Shown in pieces: positions 9,162 to 17,502 of a DNA stretch of 64,000 bases. Both the position numbers and the translations under genes were made by a program. The DNA comes from Marinomonas ostreistagni (GTDB lineage Bacteria > Pseudomonadota > Gammaproteobacteria > Pseudomonadales > Marinomonadaceae). Each line of letters begins with the position of its first letter. The first letter of the stretch is position 1. The notes beneath the pieces were generated by a model. It saw only the letters and a list, made by a program, of their open reading frames with translations. It was not told the origin of the DNA and ran no database searches. Location: positions 56,487 through 120,486 of the forward strand of contig NZ_JAEMUH010000015.1 in assembly GCF_016461785.1 (NCBI RefSeq), in the 5' to 3' direction.

Positions 9162-9177
9162 GACAATTAATATTGTC
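9162..9177. promoter_or_regulatory. palindrome between araC-type gene and aminotransferase
   Basis: GACAAT and ATTGTC form a 6-base inverted repeat around a TAAT spacer. The octamer ATGGACAA occurs twice here, at 9137 and 9159, 22 bases apart. This is a plausible operator for the AraC-type regulator at 8216 or for control of the aminotransferase. It was found by eye and is not matched to a known consensus. Confidence 0.4.
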
Positions 9178-9229
9178 TTTGAATTTGTAGGATAGTGTTT
9201 CCAAAAACAATACAAATGGATGCCTAACC

Positions 9230-10375
9230 ATGCAAACCGCTGCTTCTCTTGATCGTATGAAGTCTTCTTTTATCCGTGAAATCCTTGCCGCTGCCAGTGA
9301 CCCAGATATGATCTCGTTGGCTGGTGGTCTGCCCGATGAGAAGACTTTCCCTATTGAATTGCTAAAACCAACGATTGCACAGTTACACAATGACGTATCG
9401 CTGTTTCAATATGGTCCCACTCAAGGGTATGCGCCGCTGGTTAAGCATCTGAATCAGTTGTACCAGTTGCCTGAGCACCACAAACTACTGGTGACCACAG
9501 GCTCTCAACAAGGATTGGACTTAATTGCACGGGCTTACATTAACCCAGGTGATGGGGTAGCAATGGAAGCACCCAGCTATTTGGGCGCGATGCAGGTATT
9601 TGATTTTGTGCAAGCCTCGATTCTACCTGTTGTGCAGTTAGCGGATGGCCCTGACTTAGAGGCATTAGAGCAATGCTTTGCCAACGACAAGCCAAAGCTG
9701 TTTTATGCCGTGCCAGATTTCCATAACCCAACAGGGGTGTGCTGGTCTTTAGCGACACGACAGGCAGTTGCCAAGCTTTGTGTTGAATATGGCGTCACGC
9801 TTTTGGAAGATGCGCCTTATCGACCGCTGCGCTTTTCTGGTGAGTCACTGCCGATGGTTTCGAGCTTTTGCCCTGATCAAGCGTTGGTGTTGCGCTCGTT
9901 TTCAAAAATTGCCTCGCCAGGCCTTCGCATTGGCGTTGTGTCAGGCCCAGTTCAATGGATTGAATCTTTGATCAAAGTAAAACAAGGCGCGGATCTACAT
10001 TCAAATGTTCCAGCACAAGCCATGTTGTTAGGGGTGTTGGAGCATTTAGAATTTGAGCAGCACATCGCAAAAGTGTGTGACTTATACCATGGCCGTTATC
10101 AAGTCTTGTTGAAGGCTTTGGAAAGACTAGAACCGTTTGGGTGTCAGGCACAACCTGTTGCTGGCGGGATGTTTGTCTGGCTGACTTTGCCTGACTGTGA
10201 CAGCTTTGCATTAGCAAAATACTTGATTGAGCAAGGTGTCGCGACGGTGCCTAGTGACGTGTTTTATTCTGCTAAGAAAGGCGTATCGGCGCTGCGTTTA
10301 AACTTTACCAATGCAACGCCGGAGCGGTTAGAAGAAGCTGTTAAGCGGATGTACGATGCACTTGTTTCATGTTAG
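9230..10375 (+). CDS. PLP-dependent class I/II aminotransferase
   Basis: This is a 381-residue fold-type I aminotransferase of the 2-aminoadipate/LysN-like and MocR-catalytic-domain group. Visible landmarks are ISLAGGLPDEKTFP near the N-terminus, FQYGPTQGYAPL, TTGSQQGLDL, PDFHNPTG, and RSFSKIASPGLRIG with the Schiff-base lysine at residue 226. It has no N-terminal helix-turn-helix, so it is an enzyme and not a MocR regulator. It ends in a strong terminator at 10381 and stands alone under a divergent AraC regulator. The amino-acid substrate is not predictable from these motifs. Confidence 0.88.
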   Translation: MQTAASLDRMKSSFIREILAAASDPDMISLAGGLPDEKTFPIELLKPTIAQLHNDVSLFQYGPTQGYAPLVKHLNQLYQLPEHHKLLVTTGSQQGLDLIARAYINPGDGVAMEAPSYLGAMQVFDFVQASILPVVQLADGPDLEALEQCFANDKPKLFYAVPDFHNPTGVCWSLATRQAVAKLCVEYGVTLLEDAPYRPLRFSGESLPMVSSFCPDQALVLRSFSKIASPGLRIGVVSGPVQWIESLIKVKQGADLHSNVPAQAMLLGVLEHLEFEQHIAKVCDLYHGRYQVLLKALERLEPFGCQAQPVAGGMFVWLTLPDCDSFALAKYLIEQGVATVPSDVFYSAKKGVSALRLNFTNATPERLEEAVKRMYDALVSC

Positions 10376-10380
10376 TAAAC

Positions 10381-10413
10381 AAAAAATGTCACATTAATTA
10401 ATGTGGCATTTTT
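10381..10413 (+). terminator. rho-independent terminator after aminotransferase
   Basis: A near-perfect palindrome of about 32 bases contains CACATTAATTAATGTG at its centre with one G-T pair. A-run and T-run flanks pair with each other, so it could act on both strands. It starts six bases after the stop codon. Confidence 0.85.
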
Positions 10414-10492
10414 CATTCTAGATAAACGTGTGAGGTTGCCTAAAATAGTCTTGGCATAAACTGTACCGAGCCCGATTAAAGGAGTAAGACAG

Positions 10493-11437
10493 CTAAAGAA
10501 CAAGCACTGGCTTACACTGGCGGCTACGTTGATAATAAAGGTCGATTGCTTCCTTCCAATGTTGGAGGGGAATCTCCTCCGGTTTGCTCAAAACAGATTG
10601 TTTAAGTAGTGGCCAGATGCCTTGGAACATCGCTTGCCATTGCTCAATGCTCATGTCAGGTAAGTAATTGCGCACGTGAAACCAGTGTGTCTTGGCGAGA
10701 GTGAAGTGCTGCTTAAATGGTTGCCCCGATAGCAGTCCATAACTGACAAAACTGCTTTCAGGTGGCAAAGCGGAGAGCAGTGTTTCCGCTAGCTGCCCAC
10801 CGACTGCGTCATACACCACTTCTGATTGCTGTGCGCAGTTCTTTAGGAGATCCACTTCAGATTCATGGATACTGTGAATCCCCATGGAGGAGAGCAAGGC
10901 TTCTTGGTACGGCGCACGAACAATGCCTGTGACGGATCCAGCGCCTAGCCATTTAGCCCATTGCATCAAAAGCAATGCCGAGTCAGAGCCCGCTGCCGTT
11001 ACGATGACATGTTTGTCGTGTGGGTTGAAGTGCTTGAGCATTAGCCAAGTGGCAACAGGGTTAATATAAGCGCGAGAGGCTAGGCTATGGTCAATGTCAG
11101 AGGGAACTGGAATCGCAAGAGTTGCATCACAGGTAACGTATTCTTGCCACGTCCCTTCATTTCTAAGTGGTAGAACTCTTTTATTTAACAGTGAAGAATT
11201 GTCTGAAGTTTCACAGACAATGCCAACACCCTCATAGCCTGCCACGCTTAAAGCGGGCACTCGATGTCGGTAAGCGCCAGTGATGGGAACCAAGTCAGAG
11301 GCGTTGATAGGCGCACAAAGCATCTTTACTCGAATCTGCCCCGGAGCCAGTTCCGTTAAGTCATGCTTTTCAAGCTGAAGCACCTCTTGTGGTGTACCGT
11401 ATTGTCGATACCAAAGACCTTGATTCACGTGTGACAT
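10493..11437 (-). CDS. zinc-independent MDR-family oxidoreductase
   Basis: This 314-residue medium-chain dehydrogenase/reductase has the N-terminal GroES-like half (INASDLVPITGAYRHR, PALSVAGYEGVG) and a nucleotide-binding half (VIVTAAGSDSALLLMQWAKWLGA). NASD-x-x-x-I-x-G-x-Y and the absence of the catalytic zinc cysteines resemble quinone oxidoreductase or trans-2-enoyl-CoA/ACP reductase members. An in-frame start at 11551 would run into the GntR gene. ATG 11437 begins a normal family N-terminus 11 bases after the gntR stop, so I used it. It is co-transcribed with that regulator, and its substrate is unknown. Confidence 0.8.
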   Translation of the reverse strand: MSHVNQGLWYRQYGTPQEVLQLEKHDLTELAPGQIRVKMLCAPINASDLVPITGAYRHRVPALSVAGYEGVGIVCETSDNSSLLNKRVLPLRNEGTWQEYVTCDATLAIPVPSDIDHSLASRAYINPVATWLMLKHFNPHDKHVIVTAAGSDSALLLMQWAKWLGAGSVTGIVRAPYQEALLSSMGIHSIHESEVDLLKNCAQQSEVVYDAVGGQLAETLLSALPPESSFVSYGLLSGQPFKQHFTLAKTHWFHVRNYLPDMSIEQWQAMFQGIWPLLKQSVLSKPEEIPLQHWKEAIDLYYQRSRQCKPVLVL

Positions 11438-11448
11438 GCTTATTGGTT

Positions 11449-12135
11449 TTACTCGGAATCTTGGGGCAAAAACTCTAACAAAGAGCGTTTTGCGTGTTTC
11501 ACATGTTGGAACATTAGCTCGGCTGCTCCCGCGGCATCCCTTGCACGGCACAGTTCGATTAAGGTGTGGTGCTCTTCCACTGCGCGATCCGCCCCATTGG
11601 AAAAAGACAGTTGGGCGCGTAAATAACGCTCTGTTCGGTCATAGATGGTGTTCAATACACTTAAATGGAAAGTCATATCTGAAGCCTGGAATAGGGCATG
11701 GTGTAACTTTCTGTTCGTGTCCGTCCAATCACCAGACGTTTGTGCGCTAGCAAACTCATGACAGTATTTCTCAGCCTCATCGATCTGATCATCGGTGAGG
11801 TTTGGCACCGCTTTTAACATCACCTCACGCTCCATTAACGCTCGCAGATCGAACATTTCCTCTACTTCTTTTAGAGAAATGCTGGCAACCACAGCGCCTT
11901 TATAGCGAATGGTTTTAACTAAGCCTTCTTGCTCGAGCCGGTTGATCGACTCACGTATTGGGATACGACTAGTACTGAATTTCTTCGCCAACTCCTCTTG
12001 TTTCAATGGCGTACCGTCTTTCAGTTCTCCAGTAATGATTGCTTGTTTAAGCGTTTCAAACACAATACTCGAGGCTGAGCCTGCTTGAGAGACATCAATG
12101 CCTTGGAAGTGGTGAAGGGAATCGGATTTAGCCAT
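11449..12135 (-). CDS. GntR-family regulator, FadR/FCD subfamily
   Basis: This is a 228-residue GntR protein. The winged helix covers residues about 20-85 (LKQEELAKKFSTSRIPIRESINRLEQEGLV). An all-helical FCD ligand domain follows (EMFDLRALMEREVMLKAV, then the metal-site histidines in NRKLHHALFQAS and EEHHTLIELC). FCD regulators typically sense small carboxylates. It diverges from the proline racemase-superfamily gene and precedes the MDR oxidoreductase, so both are probable targets. Palindromes at 12192 and 12223 lie in the shared promoter region. Confidence 0.88.
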   Translation of the reverse strand: MAKSDSLHHFQGIDVSQAGSASSIVFETLKQAIITGELKDGTPLKQEELAKKFSTSRIPIRESINRLEQEGLVKTIRYKGAVVASISLKEVEEMFDLRALMEREVMLKAVPNLTDDQIDEAEKYCHEFASAQTSGDWTDTNRKLHHALFQASDMTFHLSVLNTIYDRTERYLRAQLSFSNGADRAVEEHHTLIELCRARDAAGAAELMFQHVKHAKRSLLEFLPQDSE

Positions 12136-12191
12136 GAATCAATGCTTTAGCTCGTGAAATCAAAGAGAGCATTTTATTGAACACACGCGGC

Positions 12192-12234
12192 AATGTACAT
12201 TATTGAAAATTGGTTATTGTAGATTGGATCCAAT
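12192..12234. promoter_or_regulatory. candidate operators in gntR / proline racemase-family intergenic region
   Basis: Two perfect short palindromes sit 31 bases apart start to start: AATGTACATT at 12192-12201 and ATTGGATCCAAT at 12223-12234. Both lie between the divergent GntR gene and the proline racemase-family gene. Neither is a textbook FadR-type TNGTNNNACNA site, so assignment to the GntR protein is tentative. The first contains TGTACA, also seen three times at 18980-19064. Confidence 0.4.
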
Positions 12235-12303
12235 ATTGATAGGTTTCGCTTTATTGTGTTTGTCACAACAACAAATCAGCTTATTTCACAAAAGGAAACT
12301 TCA

Positions 12304-13338
12304 ATGAGAACCACAAAAGTCGTGCATGTTGTGTCTTGCCACGCAGAAGGCGAAGTCGGTGATGTGATCGTCGGCGGTGTTCAGCCGCCTCCAGGTGATA
12401 CCTTATGGGAACAGCGTGAATGGATACATCAGGATCAGACACTGCGTAACTTCGTTTTAAACGAGCCTCGTGGCGGTGTTTTTCGCCATGTAAATTTGCT
12501 GTTGCCTTCTAAGCACCCTGAAGCCAGTTACGCTTGGATCATTATGGAGCCAGAAGATACTCCCCCCATGTCAGGCTCAAACAGTATCTGTGTTTCAACC
12601 GTGCTGTTGGATACTGGCTTAGTGCCAATGGTGGAACCTGTCACGACAATGACGCTTGAGGCGCCAGGTGGCTTGGTGAATGTCCGTGCGGAGTGTTATG
12701 ACGGCAAAGCGCAAAGAATCTTCGTTGAAAACGTACCGTCATTTGCATGCGAATTGGATCAAAAGCTAGAAGTGCCAGAAGTGGGTACTCTAACGGTCGA
12801 TATTGCCTACGGCGGTGACAGCTTTGTAGTGGTTAACCCAGAACAACTAGGCATTGAATTGGATGCCATCAACGCGGATAAATTGGCCAAAATAGGGGCG
12901 AAAATCACTGACGCGGCTAACGACCAATTGGTATTTAACCATCCCGAAAAAGATTGGAAACACTTCTCTTTTTGCTTGTTTGCAGGGGCTTTAGCCAAAA
13001 CAGAAACAGGTTACGAAGCGCTGTCGGCTGTATCGATTAAGCCAGGCAAAATTGACCGCTCCCCGACAGGTACGTCCGTGAGTGCACGTATGGCCATCCT
13101 TCACCAGCGTGGACAAATAGCGGTAGGGGATACGTTTAAGGCTGTCTCATTAATCGGTTCAACGTTTACAGGCAAGATTCTTCGTACCTGTAAAGTAGGT
13201 GAACTTGACGCCATTGTACCCGAAATCTCAGGAAGAGGATGGATTACAGGTACTCACCAACACATGTTAGACCCATCAGATCCTTGGCCAGAAGGTTACC
13301 GTCTAAGCGACACATGGCCGAACCATAAACAGAAGTGA
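12304..13338 (+). CDS. proline racemase-superfamily enzyme with Ser/Thr active-site pair (probable trans-3-hydroxy-L-proline dehydratase)
   Basis: This is a 344-residue member of the proline racemase superfamily. Both catalytic positions differ from the racemase cysteines. The first is Ser90 in PPMSGSNSI, where racemases have MCGH. The second is Thr255 in DRSPTGTS, where they have SPCGTG. In the family, loss of the second cysteine to Thr goes with dehydration of trans-3-hydroxy-L-proline to pyrroline-2-carboxylate instead of racemisation, so a dehydratase is my preferred call. ATG 12304 follows AAAGGAAAC; an upstream GTG at 12256 is less likely. It faces a GntR/FCD regulator and lies a few kilobases from a pyrroline carboxylate reductase-like gene. 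Confidence 0.78.
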   Translation: MRTTKVVHVVSCHAEGEVGDVIVGGVQPPPGDTLWEQREWIHQDQTLRNFVLNEPRGGVFRHVNLLLPSKHPEASYAWIIMEPEDTPPMSGSNSICVSTVLLDTGLVPMVEPVTTMTLEAPGGLVNVRAECYDGKAQRIFVENVPSFACELDQKLEVPEVGTLTVDIAYGGDSFVVVNPEQLGIELDAINADKLAKIGAKITDAANDQLVFNHPEKDWKHFSFCLFAGALAKTETGYEALSAVSIKPGKIDRSPTGTSVSARMAILHQRGQIAVGDTFKAVSLIGSTFTGKILRTCKVGELDAIVPEISGRGWITGTHQHMLDPSDPWPEGYRLSDTWPNHKQK

Positions 13339-13364
13339 AGTCTAAAATAACAGAGTTTATGCCA

Positions 13365-13397
13365 GTGGTGCTGCTTTAGGTGGCACCGCTTTTTTTA
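13365..13397 (+). terminator. rho-independent terminator
   Basis: GTGGTGC pairs with GGCACCGC (including G-T pairs) across a loop of about nine bases and is followed by seven or more T. It closes the proline racemase-family transcript and isolates it from the membrane-protein gene at 13485. Confidence 0.75.
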
Positions 13398-13484
13398 AAT
13401 TAAATCAATGCATTTATTTAATGAATTGTGAAAATAACTTAAAATTATGAAAAATAAAATCATTAAGTTAGCGAACACATTCCA

Positions 13485-14405
13485 ATGCATAATCACTTCC
13501 TTTTACTCGATAAATACCGAAAACACGAGCGCACCATACGAGACCTGTTGGCTTCGATCACTACCAGTTTAGATTCCATGGCATTGCTTAAAAGTGAGCA
13601 ACAGCAAATTGCGACAATCAATGAATTGAGTCGTTCCTATCCGTTTATCGAACTGATGTATAGCCTCGATCAACATGGGATTCAGCAGTTTGAGACGGCT
13701 TTAAGTAAAGGCGTGACGGCGGCCAAGAAACGCCATTTTAGTAAAGGGGCAGATCGAAGCCATCGACCTTATTTTTTGGAAGCGCAAAAGAGTTCCAATT
13801 CAACAGTGGTGACGGAGCCATATTTATCGTCTGCGACGCACACTCTATCCTTATCCTCCGTGCAGCATTTAATGGACGAGGAGGGTAATGATCGAGGCTA
13901 CTTGGTGATTAACTTTAACTTGCCAAAATTAGTAGCGTATTTATTGGGCAATGTACGCCAAAATGCTTTACATCCTTCCTTTCAGATCATATATGCTTTG
14001 ATTGGCGCCTCACTAATTGGCGTTTCCATTTGGCTGTTGGGTGCATCGTTTCATAGCTTTCTAAATGTTTTTGATGAGCAACGAAGTGCTCCAGATATTT
14101 CCTTTGGCATTGTCGTCATGTTGACCTTGTCGTTAGCGATATTTGACCTTGGTAAAACCATTCTCGAAGAAGAAGTACTTTCCAGTAAAGACATTAACCA
14201 TTATCAGTCCTCACGTAGAACCATTATGCGATTTATGTCGGCGATTATTATCGCGGTAACCATTGAAGCTCTATTGTTGATGTTTAAGTCCGTGCTGAGC
14301 TCGAATGTGCAGAACATTCAATTTGGCGTGTGGATGCTGCTTTCAGGAGTTGGTTTGTTAGCAGGGCTTGGTGCGTATTTGAGGTTAAGCCGCGAAGACG
14401 GTTAA
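13485..14405 (+). CDS. cache/PDC-sensor membrane protein without an output domain
   Basis: This 306-residue protein opens with a helical segment and an extended PAS-like cache (PDC) sensor (residues about 30-155). The recognisable ligand-pocket segment HRPYFLEAQ is followed by VTEPYLSSATHTLSLS. Four hydrophobic segments follow at about 170-190, 205-222, 248-268 and 278-298. There is no kinase, GGDEF, HAMP or methyl-accepting domain, so any signal must pass through the membrane part or a partner. No predicted signal peptide precedes the sensor, and the start at 13485 has a weak ribosome site. The sensor could also be on the cytoplasmic side. Ligand and role are unknown. Confidence 0.7.
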   Translation: MHNHFLLLDKYRKHERTIRDLLASITTSLDSMALLKSEQQQIATINELSRSYPFIELMYSLDQHGIQQFETALSKGVTAAKKRHFSKGADRSHRPYFLEAQKSSNSTVVTEPYLSSATHTLSLSSVQHLMDEEGNDRGYLVINFNLPKLVAYLLGNVRQNALHPSFQIIYALIGASLIGVSIWLLGASFHSFLNVFDEQRSAPDISFGIVVMLTLSLAIFDLGKTILEEEVLSSKDINHYQSSRRTIMRFMSAIIIAVTIEALLLMFKSVLSSNVQNIQFGVWMLLSGVGLLAGLGAYLRLSREDG

Positions 14406-14413
14406 TACGAGGC

Positions 14414-14444
14414 AACGCTCAAACCCATGTCGGGTTTGAGCGTT
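14414..14444. terminator. bidirectional stem-loop between convergent genes
   Basis: AACGCTCAAACCC and GGGTTTGAGCGTT form a perfect 13-base stem with loop ATGTC. It sits exactly between the converging stops of the cache protein and the TRAP large permease. There is only a short T-run on either side, so termination may need rho or the stem may just protect both 3' ends. Confidence 0.75.
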
Positions 14445-14451
14445 CATAGCA

Positions 14452-15741
14452 TTAATAGCCAAAGTACTGTGGTAAGAACAAAGACAATGGTGGCCAGTAG
14501 GTGGTAACAAGCATCACAGGGATAGCAGCCATAAACATGAAGCCTAAAGCGGGGCGGATCACCTGAGACATCCCGACATTACCGATACGGCAAGTCATAA
14601 ACAAAATCGGAGCCATTGGTGGGCTATTACAACCGATCACGACACTTGTGCCGACGATGGCAGCGAATTGAATTGGGTCTACGCCGATGTTTTGCATGAC
14701 GGGTAGTAGTAATGGACTCACGATTGCGACGACACTGATGTCATCCATGATCATGCCGAGCAAGATCAAGAAAGCGTTAACGACCAAAAGAATCAATAAT
14801 GGGTCATGAAACACATCCAACAGCACCTCTGTAAGTTCCTGGGGTACTCGCTCAAGGGTAAAGATACGGCTTGAGACAAATGAGAACACCAAGATCACCA
14901 TGATAACGCCTGTTGTGGTGGCCGCATCGATAAAGCATTTTACCAGCTTTTTAAAATCCAGACCTTTGTAAATAAACAAGCCTACAGGAATGGAATAAAT
15001 CACAGCGATGGCAGCCGCCTCAGTTGGTGTGAATACACCACCGTAAATACCACCCAAAATAATGACTGGCAAGACGAGTGCAGGGATGGCTTTCCAGCCA
15101 GTTTGCGCCACGTCATGCAGACGCTCACTGACAGTGGGCATGTCTCGCTCAGGTTCCGTGCCACGCATTTTTAACCAGTTAATCATGCAGAGTGTGATAA
15201 TCAACAAGATGCCTGGTCCGATCGTCGCTAGGAAACAAGCGGCAACGGATTGGCGGGTCACCACGGCAAATAAAATCATGGTAATGCTAGGAGGAATAAG
15301 TAACCCCAGCAAGGACGAAATACCAAGCAAAGCACTGGTGTAAGAGCGATCGTAGCCATGGCGCTCCATCGGGCCAATCATAATGGTACCAATGGAAGCG
15401 ACTGCAGCTGAGGCCGTTCCTGAAATGGCGCCGAAGACACCGCAGGCAACCACCATCGATGATCCCATGCCAGTTTTAGAGCGGCCAACAATGGCTTCCA
15501 CAAACTGCACGAGCTTGGCAGCCATCCCTCCAGCTTGCATCAAGTAGCCTGTCATAATGAATAAAGGCAAGGCGATTAGAATAATAGAGTTAACCGACCA
15601 AAATCCGGTGGTCATCAGAGAGGATATGTCGACATCGTAAAAGATGGACAAGATGTAAGTCATTGCAGCAAATGAAAAAACGACAGGGACGCCGATCGCC
15701 ATCAGTACAATAACGGCAGCAATTGCTAATAAAGCTCCCAT
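14452..15741 (-). CDS. dctM: TRAP transporter large permease (DctM)
   Basis: This is a 429-residue DctM-type permease with about twelve membrane segments and family landmarks: FSFAAMTYILS, SSMVVACGVFGAISGTASAAV, GLLIPPSITMI, GVFTPTEAAAIAV and GTSVVIGCNSPPMAP. It would form the sodium-driven channel subunit that receives substrate from the binding protein at 16335. It is the last gene of the run tetR, proC-like, dctP, dctQ, dctM on the minus strand. The substrate is inferred from neighbours to be a proline derivative. Confidence 0.92.
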   Translation of the reverse strand: MGALLAIAAVIVLMAIGVPVVFSFAAMTYILSIFYDVDISSLMTTGFWSVNSIILIALPLFIMTGYLMQAGGMAAKLVQFVEAIVGRSKTGMGSSMVVACGVFGAISGTASAAVASIGTIMIGPMERHGYDRSYTSALLGISSLLGLLIPPSITMILFAVVTRQSVAACFLATIGPGILLIITLCMINWLKMRGTEPERDMPTVSERLHDVAQTGWKAIPALVLPVIILGGIYGGVFTPTEAAAIAVIYSIPVGLFIYKGLDFKKLVKCFIDAATTTGVIMVILVFSFVSSRIFTLERVPQELTEVLLDVFHDPLLILLVVNAFLILLGMIMDDISVVAIVSPLLLPVMQNIGVDPIQFAAIVGTSVVIGCNSPPMAPILFMTCRIGNVGMSQVIRPALGFMFMAAIPVMLVTTYWPPLSLFLPQYFGY

Positions 15742-15777
15742 GGATGTGTTCCTTGAATATTAATTTTAATAAATGAA

Positions 15778-16278
15778 TTACGAGTGAGGCTTAGATAAGT
15801 CTTGCAACATGTCTCGAAGGATATAAAAAACCAACAACACTGCCGCAACGAATAGGCTACTCTGGGACAAGTACCAAGGAAGCCCAAATACTGGCGTACT
15901 TTGCCCTTTTTTAATGGCCCACTCAGCGAGATCATAAGACCAGCTGACAAACATCACTGCCATTATCAGCGAGATCAAACTGGCGAGTAGATGACAGCCT
16001 TTGACGATGGTTTGGTTCTTGATGAAGGTTTGAATAAAGTCAGCACTTAAGTGAGTACGCTCTTTGGACGCAAGTACCGCACCGAGCATGTATAGCCACA
16101 TCACAGAAACCAGAATCAATTCTTCAAGACCAAAAACAGGGGAATTGAAAAGAGAGCGCGAGACGATACCGACAACGAGCATAACTGCGATCAAAAAACC
16201 AAACAGCGCAACGATTGGTTTGATAATGCAGGCCAGTACACGGTCGATCGCATCAAATAAAGCGAGTAGTGGGGTCAT
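15778..16278 (-). CDS. dctQ: TRAP transporter small permease (DctQ)
   Basis: This is a 166-residue protein with four membrane helices and the family motif VSRSLFNSPVFGLEELILVSVMWLYMLGA in the first half, and KERTHLSADFI in the next loop. It is the small TRAP membrane subunit and lies between the large permease and binding-protein genes, with 36 bases to dctM. A stem-loop at 16296-16321 precedes it in the transcript. Confidence 0.92.
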   Translation of the reverse strand: MTPLLALFDAIDRVLACIIKPIVALFGFLIAVMLVVGIVSRSLFNSPVFGLEELILVSVMWLYMLGAVLASKERTHLSADFIQTFIKNQTIVKGCHLLASLISLIMAVMFVSWSYDLAEWAIKKGQSTPVFGLPWYLSQSSLFVAAVLLVFYILRDMLQDLSKPHS

Positions 16279-16295
16279 GAAAAGCTCCTAATAAA

Positions 16296-16321
16296 CATTG
16301 CCACTCAATAGAGCGGCAATG
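16296..16321 (-). other. intercistronic stem-loop between dctP and dctQ
   Basis: CATTGCC and GGCAATG form a 7-base stem around a 12-base spacer, just after the binding-protein stop and just before the small permease. It has no T-run. It probably acts as an mRNA-stabilising or attenuating element that favours binding-protein expression. The other TRAP operon and the ABC operon carry comparable stems in the same place. Confidence 0.55.
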
Positions 16322-16334
16322 TTGTGACAGAAAG

Positions 16335-17366
16335 TTAGTTAGGTACTGATGCGTTGGCGCGAATTTCCGCCATGATCTCTGCTCCGAGCTTTTCTTCGGC
16401 TTGTGGCCATACTTGCTCACGTACCACTTTTACCCAAGCGCGCATTTCTTCTGTGCTCGGTACGATGTACTCCATACCAGCCTCTTGCGCGGCTTTGATC
16501 CACTTTTCATCTTCTGCTTTGGCATCTTTGAACTGCTTCGCAATCACTTCCTGTGCTGCATCAAAGATAATGCCTTGGTCCTCAGCATCGAGCTCTTCCC
16601 ACTTTGATCCGTTCATAATAAGCGCGTAAGAAGAGAAGTTATGCTTAGAATGTACGTAGTAGTCCAATTGATCGCGGAAGTACTCGTAATCCCAGTAAAT
16701 TACGTTGGAAGAGTCCCCATCTACGACACCTGTTTGAATGGAGGTGTACACCTCAGACCAGTCAATCGGCACAGCCTGAAACCCCATCGCGTTGATGGTT
16801 TGAGGTAATGGGAAGATGGTTTGTGAGCGGACTTTTAAACCTTCTGCTTGTGACATATTGGTCGCATAGCGGCCTTTCGTCGCAATGCCGCCAAACCCTT
16901 CAGGGTATGGTCCAAAGTACTTAAGCCCCATGTCTTGATAAACAGGGTCAACGATCTTGCTCAGCCAACCACCTTGACCATACGCTTTGATAGCGTCATC
17001 CCAGCCAAGCACTAGGTAGGGCAAAACGTTTACGCCAATGCGTTCATCGTAGGAGGTTTGTGGCCAAGTGAGCATCATATCGACGTTGCCTTTTACCAGC
17101 TGGTCGAACAGTTCTTGTTGTCCCCCCAGTTCACCTTGGTAAAAAACATTAACTTTAATACGGCCATCAGAGCGTTCTTTGATTAACTTGGACCACATGT
17201 CCATTGAGCGACCAATTGGCGAATCTTTATCCCCAGAATCAGCGGCAAGCGTCAGTTTGAATTTATCATCGCTCGCGATGGCAGATGTCGAGATGGGCGC
17301 AGTGATCGCGGTAGCAGCGGCCACTATGGTCGCCGTAGTAAACAGTTTTTTTAACGTGCGTTTCAT
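16335..17366 (-). CDS. dctP: TRAP transporter substrate-binding protein (DctP)
   Basis: This is a 343-residue periplasmic binding protein with a clear signal peptide (MKRTLKKLF, then an alanine-rich core ending near SAIASDDK). The mature DctP fold shows LTLAADSGDKDSPIGRSMDMW, the LKVRSQTIFPLPQTINAMGFQAVP segment with the carboxylate-binding arginine, and GVVDGDSSNVIYWDYEYF. ATG 17366 follows GGAGAT; an in-frame upstream start at 17459 would bury the signal peptide. The aromatic-rich pocket region (YWDYEYF) is compatible with a cationic or zwitterionic substrate, which would suit a betaine, but this is speculative. Confidence 0.9.
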   Translation of the reverse strand: MKRTLKKLFTTATIVAAATAITAPISTSAIASDDKFKLTLAADSGDKDSPIGRSMDMWSKLIKERSDGRIKVNVFYQGELGGQQELFDQLVKGNVDMMLTWPQTSYDERIGVNVLPYLVLGWDDAIKAYGQGGWLSKIVDPVYQDMGLKYFGPYPEGFGGIATKGRYATNMSQAEGLKVRSQTIFPLPQTINAMGFQAVPIDWSEVYTSIQTGVVDGDSSNVIYWDYEYFRDQLDYYVHSKHNFSSYALIMNGSKWEELDAEDQGIIFDAAQEVIAKQFKDAKAEDEKWIKAAQEAGMEYIVPSTEEMRAWVKVVREQVWPQAEEKLGAEIMAEIRANASVPN

Positions 17367-17502
17367 TATTATCTCCGTGGATTCCTTTTGAATTCTTATC
17401 GTGCGATGTTGTTTTTCGGTCGGTTTAGCCTCCTTTGAGCAAAAGTGGTCCCTACTCAATAAAGAGCATCAATAGGGAACTGGGTGAAAGGTGCCTAAAG
17501 GG

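Noticed and set aside
9230..10375. MocR-type regulator
   Set aside because: The protein has only the aminotransferase fold, with no N-terminal winged helix.
12304..13338. Naming the enzyme 4-hydroxyproline epimerase or proline racemase
   Set aside because: Both catalytic cysteines are replaced (Ser90, Thr255), and the Thr in the second position points to a dehydratase.
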